Origin: Deltaproteobacteria bacterium
GTDB lineage: Bacteria > Myxococcota_A > Polyangia > Nannocystales > Nannocystaceae
NCBI GenBank assembly: GCA_016709225.1
Contig: JADJEE010000001.1
Coordinates: 1,736,001 to 1,800,000, forward strand
Direction of reading: 5' to 3'
Length of the DNA stretch: 64,000 nt
In this document: positions 46,653 to 55,064 of the stretch, piece by piece
Layout of the letters: each line of letters opens with the position of its first letter
Numbering within the stretch: position 1 is the first letter of the stretch
The notes under the pieces: model-generated
Seen by the model: only the letters and a program-made list of their open reading frames with translations
Told to the model about the DNA's origin: nothing
Database searches by the model: none
Made by a program: the position numbers and the translations under genes

Positions 46653-47558
46653 TCAGCCGTTGGCGGGGATGGTCAGCACCGTGCCGTCGGCGAGCTGGGC
46701 CACCAGCGCGACGTTGCCGTCGGCGTCGTTGTTCGCGTACACGTTGACCTGGCCACCCGCCAGCGGCGTGGTGTCGACCGTGAACGTGACGTCGGGGGTC
46801 GCGTCGTCGTCGACGTCGACGCCGATCTCGAGCGGACCGGCCGGGACGTCGGGCAGCGTCGCCGAGACGCCGAAGTCGACGTTCTCGAGCAGCGCGACCG
46901 GGGTTCCGGTGATTTCCCAGATGTCGACCTGGCCGACCGCGGGTGCAGCGTGGATGACCGTGATGCGGACGTTGGCGGCGTCGATGCCCTCGGCGTCGTC
47001 GACCAGCGCGATCGCCTGCAGTCCCGGCGCGCCATCGGTCATCGCGAGGTCACCGATCGCGACCGCCGTGTACGAGACGCCGGCGTCGAGCGTGAGCGCG
47101 GGCATCAGCACCGCCTCCGACGCGGGGCTGCCCGACACCGAGACCTCGAAGGTGTAGTCGCCGCCCGGCACGCTGGCGTAGTCGGTGCTGTTGCGGAACT
47201 CCAGCCCCTCGAAGACCGGGCCTTCGCCGTTCGCGAACACGTCGACCGCAGGCGCGCCGACGCCCAGGTGCATGACGCGGACCGCCGCCGGCTCGCCGCC
47301 GGTGCTCGAGTCGGCCATCGTCGTCGACATGGTGTCGTCGGTCGTGCCGGTGTCGGTCGTCGCCGTGTCGGTCGCGGTCGTCGTGTCCGTCGCCGTGGTC
47401 GAGGCGGTCGTCGTGCTCGCGGTGGTGCTGTTGGTCTCCGACGAGCCGCCCGTACTCGAGGAGTCGTCGGCGACCGTGGCGCCGTCGCCGTCGTCACCGC
47501 CACAGGCGGGCGCGAGCAGGGTCAACGAGATCAGCAGATGCAGTCGAGTGTCCTTCAT
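46653..47558 (-). CDS. DUF4397-like lipoprotein with Thr-rich linker
   Basis: 301 residues. Lipoprotein signal (LHLLISLTLLAPAC, Cys19), then ~70 residues of Thr/Ser/Asp/Gly (TTASTTTASTTATDTTTATD). Two similar beta-rich units follow: VRVMHLGVGAPAVDVFANG with GLEFRNSTDYASVPGGDYTF, and VRITVIHAAPAVGQVDIWEI with VDFGVSATLPDVPAGPLEIG. The repeated 'vrviH.apdap.vDv' pattern is that of DUF4397, a bacterial surface domain of unknown function. Convergent with the sigma factor. Confidence 0.83.
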   Translation of the reverse strand: MKDTRLHLLISLTLLAPACGGDDGDGATVADDSSSTGGSSETNSTTASTTTASTTATDTTTATDTATTDTGTTDDTMSTTMADSSTGGEPAAVRVMHLGVGAPAVDVFANGEGPVFEGLEFRNSTDYASVPGGDYTFEVSVSGSPASEAVLMPALTLDAGVSYTAVAIGDLAMTDGAPGLQAIALVDDAEGIDAANVRITVIHAAPAVGQVDIWEITGTPVALLENVDFGVSATLPDVPAGPLEIGVDVDDDATPDVTFTVDTTPLAGGQVNVYANNDADGNVALVAQLADGTVLTIPANG

Positions 47559-47746
47559 GGTTCATGCTTCCCGTCCGGCCTGGAAAGAACCGAACGCGGA
47601 GTGTTTGAAGCAGGTCGCCAAACTTGCCACCGCGTCACGGCGGATTTCCCCTCGACGCCGTCACTCGCCGTCGCGCAGCGGGCGGCGACAGCGGCGGATG
47701 GGCGCGAGCGCACGGCGGGTCGGAGAGCGGCGTCGCGACGCGTCCG

Positions 47747-48427
47747 CTACCACATGCAGACGGAGATCGAGGTCGTCTGTCCGGGGATCGACGTGCACGA
47801 CATGCCGCCCGGGCAGGTGCCGTAGTCGAGGCCGTCGTACTCGCACAGCAGCACGCAGTTGGTCGGATCGACCGCCATCGCGTCCGACAGCGCGCACACC
47901 GGCAACGCGTCGCCGCCGGGGCCCGCGGGACAATCGGCGTCGACGGTACACTGCGGCGAACAGAAGGCGTCGTTGGCCGGCAGGTCGGTCAGCTCGATGC
48001 AGTCGCTGCCATCGACGCAGGTCGCGGCCGCGCAGTCCTCGTACTCGCCGACCTCGGGCGGCGGATCGCCACCGGTCATCGATGCGCCGGTCATCGACGC
48101 GTCGGTCATCGATGCGCTCGCGTCGCTACTGCTGGCCGCGCCGCCGCTGCTGGTATCGGCCGCGCCGCCAGAGCTCGACGCCGTCGCATCGCCGGTGGTG
48201 GTGGCCGCCGCCGTCGAGGCCTCGTCACCGCTGGCCTCGGCGGCGCCACTCGAGCTCGAGCCGCCGTCGCTGTCACCGGCGGTCGCGGTCGCGGTGGTCG
48301 AGACCGGACCGGGTCCGCTGGCGGAGAAGCCGAAGCCGCCGTTGTCGAGGCTGCCCTGCGCGCACGCGGTCCACAGGCACAGCGGCGCGAGCAGCTGCAG
48401 CGATCGGGGCGAGCGGACGGCGGACAT
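47747..48427 (-). CDS. Cys-rich secreted lipoprotein with Ser/Ala/Thr-rich linker
   Basis: About 226 residues from ATG 48427. Lipoprotein signal (SLQLLAPLCLWTAC), then ~95 low-complexity residues including tandem DASMTDASMTGASMTGG steps. The C-terminal ~85 residues have about ten Cys in loops (YEDCAAATCVDGSDCIEL, FCSPQCTVDADCPAGPG, NCVLLCEYD, TCPGGMSCTSI). It is related in design to the protein at 44725. The start is set by the signal peptide; a longer frame overlaps slyD. Confidence 0.78.
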   Translation of the reverse strand: MSAVRSPRSLQLLAPLCLWTACAQGSLDNGGFGFSASGPGPVSTTATATAGDSDGGSSSSGAAEASGDEASTAAATTTGDATASSSGGAADTSSGGAASSSDASASMTDASMTGASMTGGDPPPEVGEYEDCAAATCVDGSDCIELTDLPANDAFCSPQCTVDADCPAGPGGDALPVCALSDAMAVDPTNCVLLCEYDGLDYGTCPGGMSCTSIPGQTTSISVCMW

Positions 48428-48518
48428 CACAACAGCAAGAGCTTGGGCCACGGACGCGGCGGCGGTCAACCTCGCCGTCGCGCGTCGTCGCAGGTGGCCG
48501 GGTGCGCCGCCGGAGTGC

Positions 48519-49019
48519 TCAGTGGTCGTGGTCGTGATCGTGCCCGTGGTGGTGCGAACCATCGTGCACGTGCCCGTGGGTCAGCTCCTCCGCGGTGGCG
48601 TCGCGGACCTCGAGGACCTCGACGTCGAAGTGCAGCGTCTCGCCGGCCAGCGGGTGATCCATGTCGACCAGGACCTCGTCGCCGGCGACGCCGACCACGC
48701 GCAGCGGCATGTGATCACCGTCGTCGTCCTCGACCATGAAGGTCATGCCGGGCGCGACTTCCATGCCCGCGAACGCGCTCTTGGGGATCGCCTTGGGGCC
48801 ACCGGGGGTCTTCTCGCCGTAGCCATCGGCGGGCGCGACCTTGGCCTGCAGCTTGTCGCCGACCTTGCGGCCCTCGAGCTGACGCTCGAGGCCCGGCACG
48901 ATGTTGTCGGCGCCGTGCAGGTACGCCAGCGGATCGCCGCCGTCGGAGCTGTCGAGCACCTCGCCGGCATCGTTGCGCAAGGTGTAGTGGATCGTGACGA
49001 CTTTGTTGGCGGTGATCAT
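48519..49019 (-). CDS. slyD: SlyD-type FKBP peptidyl-prolyl isomerase
   Basis: 166 residues. FKBP core VVTIHYTLRNDAGEVLDSSD, PLAYLHGADNIVPGLERQLE, GRKVGDKLQAKVAPADGYGE; the insert-in-flap domain lies in the middle (VAPGMTFMVEDDDGDHMPLR). The His/Asp-rich tail (HGHVHDGSHHHGHDHDHDH) is typical of SlyD and binds Ni or Zn for metallocentre assembly. ATG 49019 is preceded by TAGTGT 16 bases upstream (candidate -10 at 49036-49041). Confidence 0.95.
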   Translation of the reverse strand: MITANKVVTIHYTLRNDAGEVLDSSDGGDPLAYLHGADNIVPGLERQLEGRKVGDKLQAKVAPADGYGEKTPGGPKAIPKSAFAGMEVAPGMTFMVEDDDGDHMPLRVVGVAGDEVLVDMDHPLAGETLHFDVEVLEVRDATAEELTHGHVHDGSHHHGHDHDHDH

Positions 49020-49088
49020 GGCGAAAGCGGCGGCCACACTAGCAGCCGCCTGCGAAGCCCCGCAATGCGCCGGCGCGTGCGTTTGACG

Positions 49089-49718
49089 TCAGGGCGCGAC
49101 GCGTCGAATCGCCGCGGCGAAGCCCGGTCGCGGATCGATGCGGCCCGCGCGGCCGTGCCACAGCCGTGCGTGACGTAGCGCCTGCAGCAGCGCGGCGCCA
49201 CCGTCGGCCGGTGGCGGCGTCTCGGCTGGCGGACGCAGCTCGTCGAGCACGGCGACCAGCTCGAGCGGGTACGACAGCGGTGGCCGCACGGCGAGCAGCC
49301 GTGCGCCCTCGACCACGACCCGGAGCTCCCACAGCGCCGCGGGACCGCGGGCCTCGGGTCGCAGATCGACGACGGCGTCGAGCTGCATCGCGATGCCAGC
49401 CACGCGGTCGCGCAGCCACGCCTTGCCTTGCTCGGTGGGCCACACCTCGAACAGCCCCACGTGCGAGCCGCCGAGTCGGCGCCGAAGCGCGTCGTCGTGG
49501 TCGTCGCGCGGGCAGCCCTGGCCGGCGCCCATCTCGACCAACGCCCAGTCGCAGCGCGTGCGCACCCATGCCTCCGCGTCGTCGTCGTCGCCGCGCGGCG
49601 CCCCGACCTCCTCGGCCCAGCGCGAGAGCCATGGTTGCAGGCGTGCGGCGCCGTCGTCGTCGCCGAACGCGGCCGCTGCCCACGCGTCGAGGGCGTGCTC
49701 GAGCCGTCGGTCGATCAC
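49089..49718 (-). CDS. Hypothetical protein upstream of slyD
   Basis: 209 residues from a GTG, no signal peptide or membrane segment. It begins with a helical acidic region (LEHALDAWAAAAFGDDDG, LSRWAEEVGAPRGDDDDAEA) and includes GLFEVWPTEQGKAWLRDRVA, ALWELRVVVEGARLLAVRPP and LLQALRHARLWHGRAGRIDP. It has Trp-rich helices but no known motif. It starts 24 bp after carA on the same strand and may be in the carA transcript. I do not recognise it. Confidence 0.62.
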   Translation of the reverse strand: MIDRRLEHALDAWAAAAFGDDDGAARLQPWLSRWAEEVGAPRGDDDDAEAWVRTRCDWALVEMGAGQGCPRDDHDDALRRRLGGSHVGLFEVWPTEQGKAWLRDRVAGIAMQLDAVVDLRPEARGPAALWELRVVVEGARLLAVRPPLSYPLELVAVLDELRPPAETPPPADGGAALLQALRHARLWHGRAGRIDPRPGFAAAIRRVAP

Positions 49719-49742
49719 GGGCTCACCGCGCGCAGCATCGCG

Positions 49743-50954
49743 TCACCGTGCGTGCGCGCGCGCGTCGTCGCGGTGGTGCGCGACCATCGTCGCGAAGCCA
49801 TCGAACCATGGCGACGCGTCGTGGGGGCCGGGCGCGGCCTCGGGGTGGTACTGCACGCCCAGCAGCGGGCGGCCCTTCAGCCGCAGGCCCGCGACGGTGT
49901 CGTCGAAGAGGTTCACGTGGGTGACCGCGACGTCACCGGCGGCCGCGAGCGATCCGGCGTCGACCGCGAAGCCGTGGTTCTGCGAGGTGATCTGCACCGC
50001 GAACGGCCGCGCGCCACCGTCGTCGACGTCGACCATCGCCGCGGCGTCGACCCGCACGGGGTGGTTGCCGCCGTGGTGGCCGAACGGCAGCTTGTAGGTG
50101 CGGCCGCCCAGCGCCAGGCTCAGCAGCTGGTGCCCGAGGCAGATGCCGAACACCGGCAGCGTGGGCGCGCGCTCGATGAGCGCACGCACCTGCGCGACCA
50201 CGTCGGGCAGCGCGTCGGGGTCGCCGGGGCCGTTCGACAGCAGCACACCGTCGGGCGCCGCCGCGAGCAGCTCCTGCGCGGTGGTGGTCGACGGCATCAC
50301 CGTGACCGCGAGCCCGCGATCGACGAGGTTGCGCAGGATGTTGCGCTTCACGCCGAAGTCGATCACCACCACGTGCCCGCGGAGGCCGTCGCCCGGTGCG
50401 TGCCACAGCGTCGGCTCGCGCCAGGTGTAGCTGTCGCGCGTCGAGACCTCGTGGGCGAGGCCGCGGCCCTGCATCGTGCCGGCCGCCCGTGCGGCCTGCT
50501 GCAACACCTCGAGCGCGGTGCCGTCGTTGGCGAGCGCGCCCATGGTCGCGCCGAAGCGCCGCAGGTGCCGGGTCAACGCCCGCGTGTCGACCTCGGCGAT
50601 GCCGATCACGCCGCGGCTCGCGAGCGTGCCCGCGAGATCCGAGCGCGCGCGCCAGTTCGACACCGTCGGCGACAACGAGCGCACGATGAGACCGCCGGCG
50701 CCGGCGTGCGCCGACTCGAGATCGTCGTCGTTGCAGCCGACGTTGCCGACCTCGGGTACGGTCAGGCACACCAGCTGCCCGCGATACGAGGGATCGCTGA
50801 CGATCTCCTGGTAGCCCGTCATCGCGGTGTTGAAGACCACCTCGCCGACCACGTGGCCACGCGCGCCGAAGCCCACGCCACGGAAGACGCGGCCATCGGC
50901 GAGCACGAGCACGGCGTCGGGGGCGGTGGCGTCGTGACCTCGCGCGTCGAGCAC
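49743..50954 (-). CDS. carA: Carbamoyl-phosphate synthase small (glutaminase) subunit
   Basis: 403 residues from a GTG. The N-terminal CPSase_sm_chain domain has LADGRVFRGVGFGARGHVVG and EVVFNTAMTGYQEIVSDPSY. The class I glutamine amidotransferase domain has nucleophile Cys272 in FGICLGHQLL, SNGPGDPDALPDVV, and the His/Glu pair in GVQYHPEAAPGP. It frees ammonia from glutamine for CarB, feeding pyrimidine and arginine synthesis. carB is not adjacent. It is divergent from the gene at 51136. Confidence 0.97.
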   Translation of the reverse strand: MLDARGHDATAPDAVLVLADGRVFRGVGFGARGHVVGEVVFNTAMTGYQEIVSDPSYRGQLVCLTVPEVGNVGCNDDDLESAHAGAGGLIVRSLSPTVSNWRARSDLAGTLASRGVIGIAEVDTRALTRHLRRFGATMGALANDGTALEVLQQAARAAGTMQGRGLAHEVSTRDSYTWREPTLWHAPGDGLRGHVVVIDFGVKRNILRNLVDRGLAVTVMPSTTTAQELLAAAPDGVLLSNGPGDPDALPDVVAQVRALIERAPTLPVFGICLGHQLLSLALGGRTYKLPFGHHGGNHPVRVDAAAMVDVDDGGARPFAVQITSQNHGFAVDAGSLAAAGDVAVTHVNLFDDTVAGLRLKGRPLLGVQYHPEAAPGPHDASPWFDGFATMVAHHRDDARAHAR

Positions 50955-51135
50955 GGTCGGGTTTGTCGCGCACGTGGTGAGCCGGCGTCAAGGCAGCGCC
51001 CGCGGCCTCGGGTGGCCGTCGGGGCGCCGCCATGGGCGCGATGCTGCTACGATGCGCGGCGCGGGTGGCTTCGACCCCCGTGGGCCACCTTCGCCCACGC
51101 CCGCTCTCGACCGCCTCGCCCCATCGCGCCCGGCA

Positions 51136-51924
51136 ATGACCCACCGCGAAGCCCCGACCGCTGCCGTGTTGCTCATCGGCGACGAGCTGCTGAGCGGGAA
51201 GATCCGCGACGAGAACGGCCACGCGTTGGCGTGCGTCATGCGACGCCGCGGCATCCGACTCCTCGAGATCTGCACCGTCGGTGACACCGCGGAGGAGATC
51301 GGCGCCGCATTCCTGCGGCTCGTCGCGCGGGCGCAGCTGGTGTTCACCTCGGGCGGCGTCGGTCCGACCCACGACGACCGCACGCTGGCCTCGATCGCGG
51401 CGGCGACCGGCCGGCCGCTGGTCCGCAACGCCGCGATGGAGGCCCAGCTGCGCGCGCACTACGGTGAGCGCATCACCGACGCCGCGCTGCGCATGGCCGA
51501 CCTGCCCGCCGGCACGCTGCTGCGGGCGCCGACCGGCTGGCCGGTGATGCGCCTCGATGTCGAGGGCGCACGCGCGTACATCCTGCCGGGCGTCCCCAGC
51601 CTGCTGCGCGCGAAGCTGGAGCACCTCGAGGCACTCGCGGGCGAGCTCCCCTCGGGTGATGGTTGGTACCTCGCGGTGGTCTACACCGATCTCGACGAGA
51701 GCAAGCTCGCCGCCCATCTCGACGCGGTGGTCGCGGAGTTCCCCGAGATCGACGTCGGCTCGTACCCGCGATGGAGCCGCGGCGAGGACGGTCGCATCCA
51801 TCTCCACGTGAAGGTGACGCTGGAGGCGCCCACGCCCCTGCGCGCGCAGGTCGACGCGGCGCGCGAGCGTCTGCGTGCCGCCCTCGCGCCGCAACACCTG
51901 CTCGACCACGAGCCGCCGGTCTAG
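51136..51924 (+). CDS. CinA N-terminal / molybdopterin-binding fold protein
   Basis: 262 residues. AAVLLIGDELLSGKIRDENG, then FTSGGVGPTHDDRTLASIAA, DLPAGTLLRAPTGWPVMRLD and YILPGVPSLLRAKLEHLEAL match the COG1058 domain of CinA. That domain hydrolyses ADP-ribose or binds nucleotide, and is related to MoeA/MogA. The amidohydrolase (nicotinamide-nucleotide deamidase) half of full CinA is absent, as in many stand-alone proteins. The C-terminal ~90 residues (YLAVVYTDLDESKLAAHLDA) form the second small domain. Confidence 0.9.
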   Translation: MTHREAPTAAVLLIGDELLSGKIRDENGHALACVMRRRGIRLLEICTVGDTAEEIGAAFLRLVARAQLVFTSGGVGPTHDDRTLASIAAATGRPLVRNAAMEAQLRAHYGERITDAALRMADLPAGTLLRAPTGWPVMRLDVEGARAYILPGVPSLLRAKLEHLEALAGELPSGDGWYLAVVYTDLDESKLAAHLDAVVAEFPEIDVGSYPRWSRGEDGRIHLHVKVTLEAPTPLRAQVDAARERLRAALAPQHLLDHEPPV

Positions 51925-51965
51925 TCGCGGCTTGGGCCCGGTCGGCGCCGCAGCCGGCGAGGTCG

Positions 51966-51993
51966 TGGACAAGCGCGCGGCAAGTGATAGGTT
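51966..51993 (+). promoter_or_regulatory. Promoter: -35 TGGACA, 16-bp spacer, -10 TAGGTT
   Basis: TGGACA (51966-51971) differs from TTGACA by one base and TAGGTT (51988-51993) follows after 16 bp. The predicted transcription start is at 52000-52001, one or two bases from the ATG at 52002, so the message would be leaderless or nearly so. Confidence 0.5.
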
Positions 51994-52001
51994 TACCGCC
52001 C

Positions 52002-52526
52002 ATGCGCGCCCCCTGGTGCCCAACGACCGGTCTCGCCGCGGTGTTCGCCGTGGGCGCAGCCGTGGCAGTGCCCGCCTGCAAGAGCACCAAGCACGACCAG
52101 CCCAAGTTCATGGCGGCGCCGAAGTCCTTCGACCCCAAGGGCGGCGACTTCACGTTCAACGAGAAGAACCTCGAGGCCTTCAACTCGATGGAGGACGACG
52201 CCCGCGAGGCGCACCTCGCCAAGTTGATCGGCTCCCCCGGCAGCTTCAAGGGCCAGGCGACCTACCAGCGCACCGAGGAGCTGACCGACAAGATCGACGA
52301 CCGCAAGTACGGGCAGTACGTCATCTGGGCCAAGGTCCCCGATCCGGTGTGGCTCGAGGTCACGGTCGAGTACCACCTGTTCTCCGACAGCGACCTCATG
52401 GGTCCCGCGGCCGCCGACACGTACATCGAGTTCACCGGCACCCTGCTGGAAATGACCTACCTCGACGACGCCAAGCCGCGTCGGATGGAGATCAAGGTCA
52501 AGGCCGACGCGGTCACCAAGCTCTGA
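52002..52526 (+). CDS. Lipoprotein of unknown function
   Basis: 174 residues. Signal LAAVFAVGAAVAVPAC with lipid Cys at 26. The mature part (KSTKHDQPKFMAAPKSFDPK, DDAREAHLAKLIGSPGSFKG) ends in a beta-rich region, VWLEVTVEYHLFSDSDLMGP and YIEFTGTLLEMTYLDDAKPR, that looks like an OB or lipocalin-type small barrel. No family recognised. The terC-like gene starts 13 bp later. Confidence 0.72.
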   Translation: MRAPWCPTTGLAAVFAVGAAVAVPACKSTKHDQPKFMAAPKSFDPKGGDFTFNEKNLEAFNSMEDDAREAHLAKLIGSPGSFKGQATYQRTEELTDKIDDRKYGQYVIWAKVPDPVWLEVTVEYHLFSDSDLMGPAAADTYIEFTGTLLEMTYLDDAKPRRMEIKVKADAVTKL

Positions 52527-52539
52527 GGTCGAGACGCAC

Positions 52540-53658
52540 TTGATCGCCGTAGCGTCCCTCGGTAGCCCGATGTTGTGGGCGGCATTCCTCGGTGGAGTGC
52601 TGCTGTTCCTGCTCATCGACCTCGGTGTCTTCAACCGCAAGTCGCACGTCATCAGCACGCGCGAGGCGCTGACGTGGTCGGTGGTGTGGGTCTGCGTCAG
52701 CCTGACCTTCAACGCCTTCGTGGGCTGGCGCTTCGGCCGTGAGGCCGGGCTCGAGTTCCTCTCGGCCTACCTGCTCGAGAAGTCGCTGTCGGTCGACAAC
52801 CTCTTCGTCTTCATCGTCATCTTCCGCTACATGGACGTGCGGCCGCAGGTGATGCACCGCGTGCTGTTCGCGGGCATCGTCGGTGCACTGGTGCTGCGCG
52901 GCACCTTCATCCTCGCGGGCCTCGAGCTCATCGGTCGCTTCGAGTGGCTGCTCTACGCGTTCGGCGGCTTCCTGCTGCTGACGGGCGTGAAGCTGCTGTT
53001 CTCCGGCGAGGAGGAGGTCGACCCCAGCGGCAACCTCGCCTACCGCATGGCCCGCAAGGTGCTGCCACTGACGCGACGCTACGTCGGCGCACGCTTCTTC
53101 GTGCGCCAGGACGGTCGCTTGCGCGCGACGCCGCTGTTCATCGTGCTGCTCATGATCGAGACCTCCGACGTGGTCTTCGCGCTCGACTCGATCCCGGCGG
53201 TGTTCGGTGTCAGCCGCGATCCCTTCATCGTGTTCACCAGCAACGTGTGCGCGGTGCTGGGCCTGCGCGCGATGTTCTTCCTGCTGCAGAACTTCCTCGA
53301 CCGCTTCGCCTACCTCAAGTACGGCCTGGGCCTGGTGCTGGCGTTCATCGGCGCAAAGATGATCGTCGCCGAGGGCCTGTTCGGCCTCATCGCGCCGCTC
53401 GAGGTGCCGACCGGGCTGTCGCTCGGGATCGTCGCAGGGCTGATCGGCGCGTCCATGCTGGTGAGCCTGGTGATGCCGCCCAAGCCCGACCGCGAGGAGG
53501 TGCTCGAGCACACCGAGGCCGCCTCGCTGATCGCCGACATCGATCCCCACGCGTCGATCACCGCGTCGGTCGACGGTTCGATGGGCGCGAGCCCGGCCGA
53601 CATCTCGCAGGTCGCCGCGGTGCCGCCGGTCGATCGCGAACCGCCGGCGCCGCGCTAA
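52540..53658 (+). CDS. TerC/Alx-family membrane protein
   Basis: 372 residues from TTG 52540; ATG 52570 is possible, but the N-terminus from 52540 aligns better with Alx. About nine transmembrane helices. Family motifs: LLIDLGVFNRKSHVISTREA, LLEKSLSVDNLFVFIVIFRY with the acidic residues of the first half, and IETSDVVFALDSIPAVFGVS with the matching pair in the second half, FTSNVCAVLGLRAMFFLLQN. TerC/Alx proteins export Mn or load metals onto secreted proteins. The last ~70 residues are hydrophilic. The stop overlaps the stop of the convergent gene. No yybP-ykoY riboswitch is visible in the 13-bp gap. Confidence 0.93.
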   Translation: MIAVASLGSPMLWAAFLGGVLLFLLIDLGVFNRKSHVISTREALTWSVVWVCVSLTFNAFVGWRFGREAGLEFLSAYLLEKSLSVDNLFVFIVIFRYMDVRPQVMHRVLFAGIVGALVLRGTFILAGLELIGRFEWLLYAFGGFLLLTGVKLLFSGEEEVDPSGNLAYRMARKVLPLTRRYVGARFFVRQDGRLRATPLFIVLLMIETSDVVFALDSIPAVFGVSRDPFIVFTSNVCAVLGLRAMFFLLQNFLDRFAYLKYGLGLVLAFIGAKMIVAEGLFGLIAPLEVPTGLSLGIVAGLIGASMLVSLVMPPKPDREEVLEHTEAASLIADIDPHASITASVDGSMGASPADISQVAAVPPVDREPPAPR

Positions 53659-54923
53659 CCGCCCGCGCCGCGCTGGCGGGGCCCGAGCTCGAGCTTCAGG
53701 CCGCCCTTGCCGGGGTCGCCACGGGGGCGGTCGGCGGGCGCCGCATCGTCGGCGGGCGCGGTGTCGTCGACCGGCGCAGTGTCGTCGGTGGCGCCCACGT
53801 CCTCGTCCGGCGCGGTGGGGCCGAGGTCCGCGGCGCCGTCGCTGGCGTCCGCGTCGGCGCTGCCGTCGACGGCGTCGCCACCCCGCAGCGCGCGGGCGCG
53901 CTCGTCGGCCCGCACGCGCTCCTCGAGCTCGATCAGCCGCAGCCACTCCTCGCCGTCGACCGTGATGCCGCCCTCGCCTCCACCGACCTCGACGTCGACG
54001 GCGGCCAGCACCGGGCGCACGAAGGCGTCGGGCTGCCGCGGCATCTGCAGGTCGCGGAACGCCCGCGCCACGCAGCTGCGGACCTCCTCGGGCAGGCTCT
54101 GCGCGTCGATGCGATTGATCATCGTGAGGCCGTCGCGGTTCACGAGGTTGAGCGCCGCGATGTGGTACTTGCCGGCCGGCGTGCGCCCCTGCAGGCACGG
54201 CTTGGCCCGCACGCCCGCAGCGATGCGCTCACGCTCGAGCTGCTGACGATAGGCTTCGGTGTGCACGTCGGCCTGCATGCCGAGGCTGACCCAGTAGACC
54301 ACGTCGACGAAGTGGTTCACGCCACCCTTGTTGGTCGGGAACACCTGCCGCTCGATCGCCTTCTGCACGCACGGCGGCATGCTCTCGTCCTTGAAGCCGG
54401 ACTCGAGCACCTCGGTGCGCACGACCTCGCCCGAGGGTGCGATGCGGACGCGGATCTTCACCTGGCCCTCGGGCACGCCCGCGAAGCCCCGCTCGTCGTC
54501 GGGCGCGGGCTCCAGGGTCTCGATCGCACGGCTCAGGAAGCACAGCGCCGCCGGGTCGCGCAGCGCGTGGGCGATCTCGGTCAGACGTGGCAGCTCGTAG
54601 ACCCGCTCGGCCTTCTCGCTCGGCAGCAGGATGACGCCCTCGTTCGACGAGCGAATCGCCTTGCGGACGTAGCGGTCGCTGCCCATCTTCGTCATCGGGC
54701 CGCCGTTGATGCCGGGCGTGATCTCGCGTTTGGTGCAGGCCCCGGCGAGGCCGAGCGCGAGGCCGAGCGCGAGCCCGAGCCCGAGCGTCGACCCGCGGCG
54801 TGGTTGCACTCGGCCCAGCGTCGAAGTGGGCGACGACGTGGGCGACGACGTGGCCGACGACGTCGGTGGCACCACGCCTTCGCGCGGCGCAGGCGTCGCT
54901 CGAGGCATCGCGCGCGGGCGCAT
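53655..54923 (-). CDS. AgmX/PglI C-terminal-domain lipoprotein
   Basis: About 422 residues from ATG 54923, or ~384 from GTG 54809. The later start gives the cleaner lipoprotein signal (GLGLALGLALGLAGAC); the earlier has a TACAAC box six bases before it. The key segment, VKIRVRIAPSGEVVRTEVLE and SGFKDESMPPCVQKAIERQV followed by FPTNKGGVNHFVDVVYWVSL, is the AgmX/PglI domain common in myxobacterial gliding and envelope proteins, a TonB-C-like fold. A second weaker copy is near SCVARAFRDLQMPRQPDAF. The C-terminus is Asp/Ala/Pro-rich and disordered (DDTAPVDDTAPADDAAPAD). Role probably in envelope assembly or motility. Confidence 0.8.
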   Translation of the reverse strand: MRPRAMPRATPAPREGVVPPTSSATSSPTSSPTSTLGRVQPRRGSTLGLGLALGLALGLAGACTKREITPGINGGPMTKMGSDRYVRKAIRSSNEGVILLPSEKAERVYELPRLTEIAHALRDPAALCFLSRAIETLEPAPDDERGFAGVPEGQVKIRVRIAPSGEVVRTEVLESGFKDESMPPCVQKAIERQVFPTNKGGVNHFVDVVYWVSLGMQADVHTEAYRQQLERERIAAGVRAKPCLQGRTPAGKYHIAALNLVNRDGLTMINRIDAQSLPEEVRSCVARAFRDLQMPRQPDAFVRPVLAAVDVEVGGGEGGITVDGEEWLRLIELEERVRADERARALRGGDAVDGSADADASDGAADLGPTAPDEDVGATDDTAPVDDTAPADDAAPADRPRGDPGKGGLKLELGPRQRGAGG

Positions 54924-54929
54924 CGCCCG

Positions 54930-54935
54930 GTTGTA
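54930..54935 (-). promoter_or_regulatory. Candidate -10 box TACAAC
   Basis: The minus strand GCTGCTACAACCGGGCGATG has six bases between TACAAC and the ATG at 54923, the same close spacing seen at several other genes. Confidence 0.3.
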
Positions 54936-55064
54936 GCAGCTCGCGCGTGCCCCCGCCAAAGCCGCTGGACGGAGCTCGCCGGCGGCGAGCGTCGCGGCTC
55001 CGCTTCCACCGCCGCCCGGGCTTGCCCCATAGTGCGGGCCACCTCCTCCAAGGAACGCCCCAGC

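Noticed and set aside
52527..52539. yybP-ykoY manganese riboswitch before the TerC/Alx-like gene
   Set aside because: Only 13 bp separate the stop of the previous gene from the start.
52944..55064. An open plus-strand frame extending gcvT far upstream
   Set aside because: The extension covers the antisense of the AgmX/PglI-domain gene and is Arg/Ala/Gly-rich; gcvT homology begins at 55065 with an AAGGAA ribosome-binding site.
54924..55064. Glycine riboswitch upstream of gcvT
   Set aside because: No tandem aptamer-like conserved blocks recognised and the gap is shared with a divergent gene.
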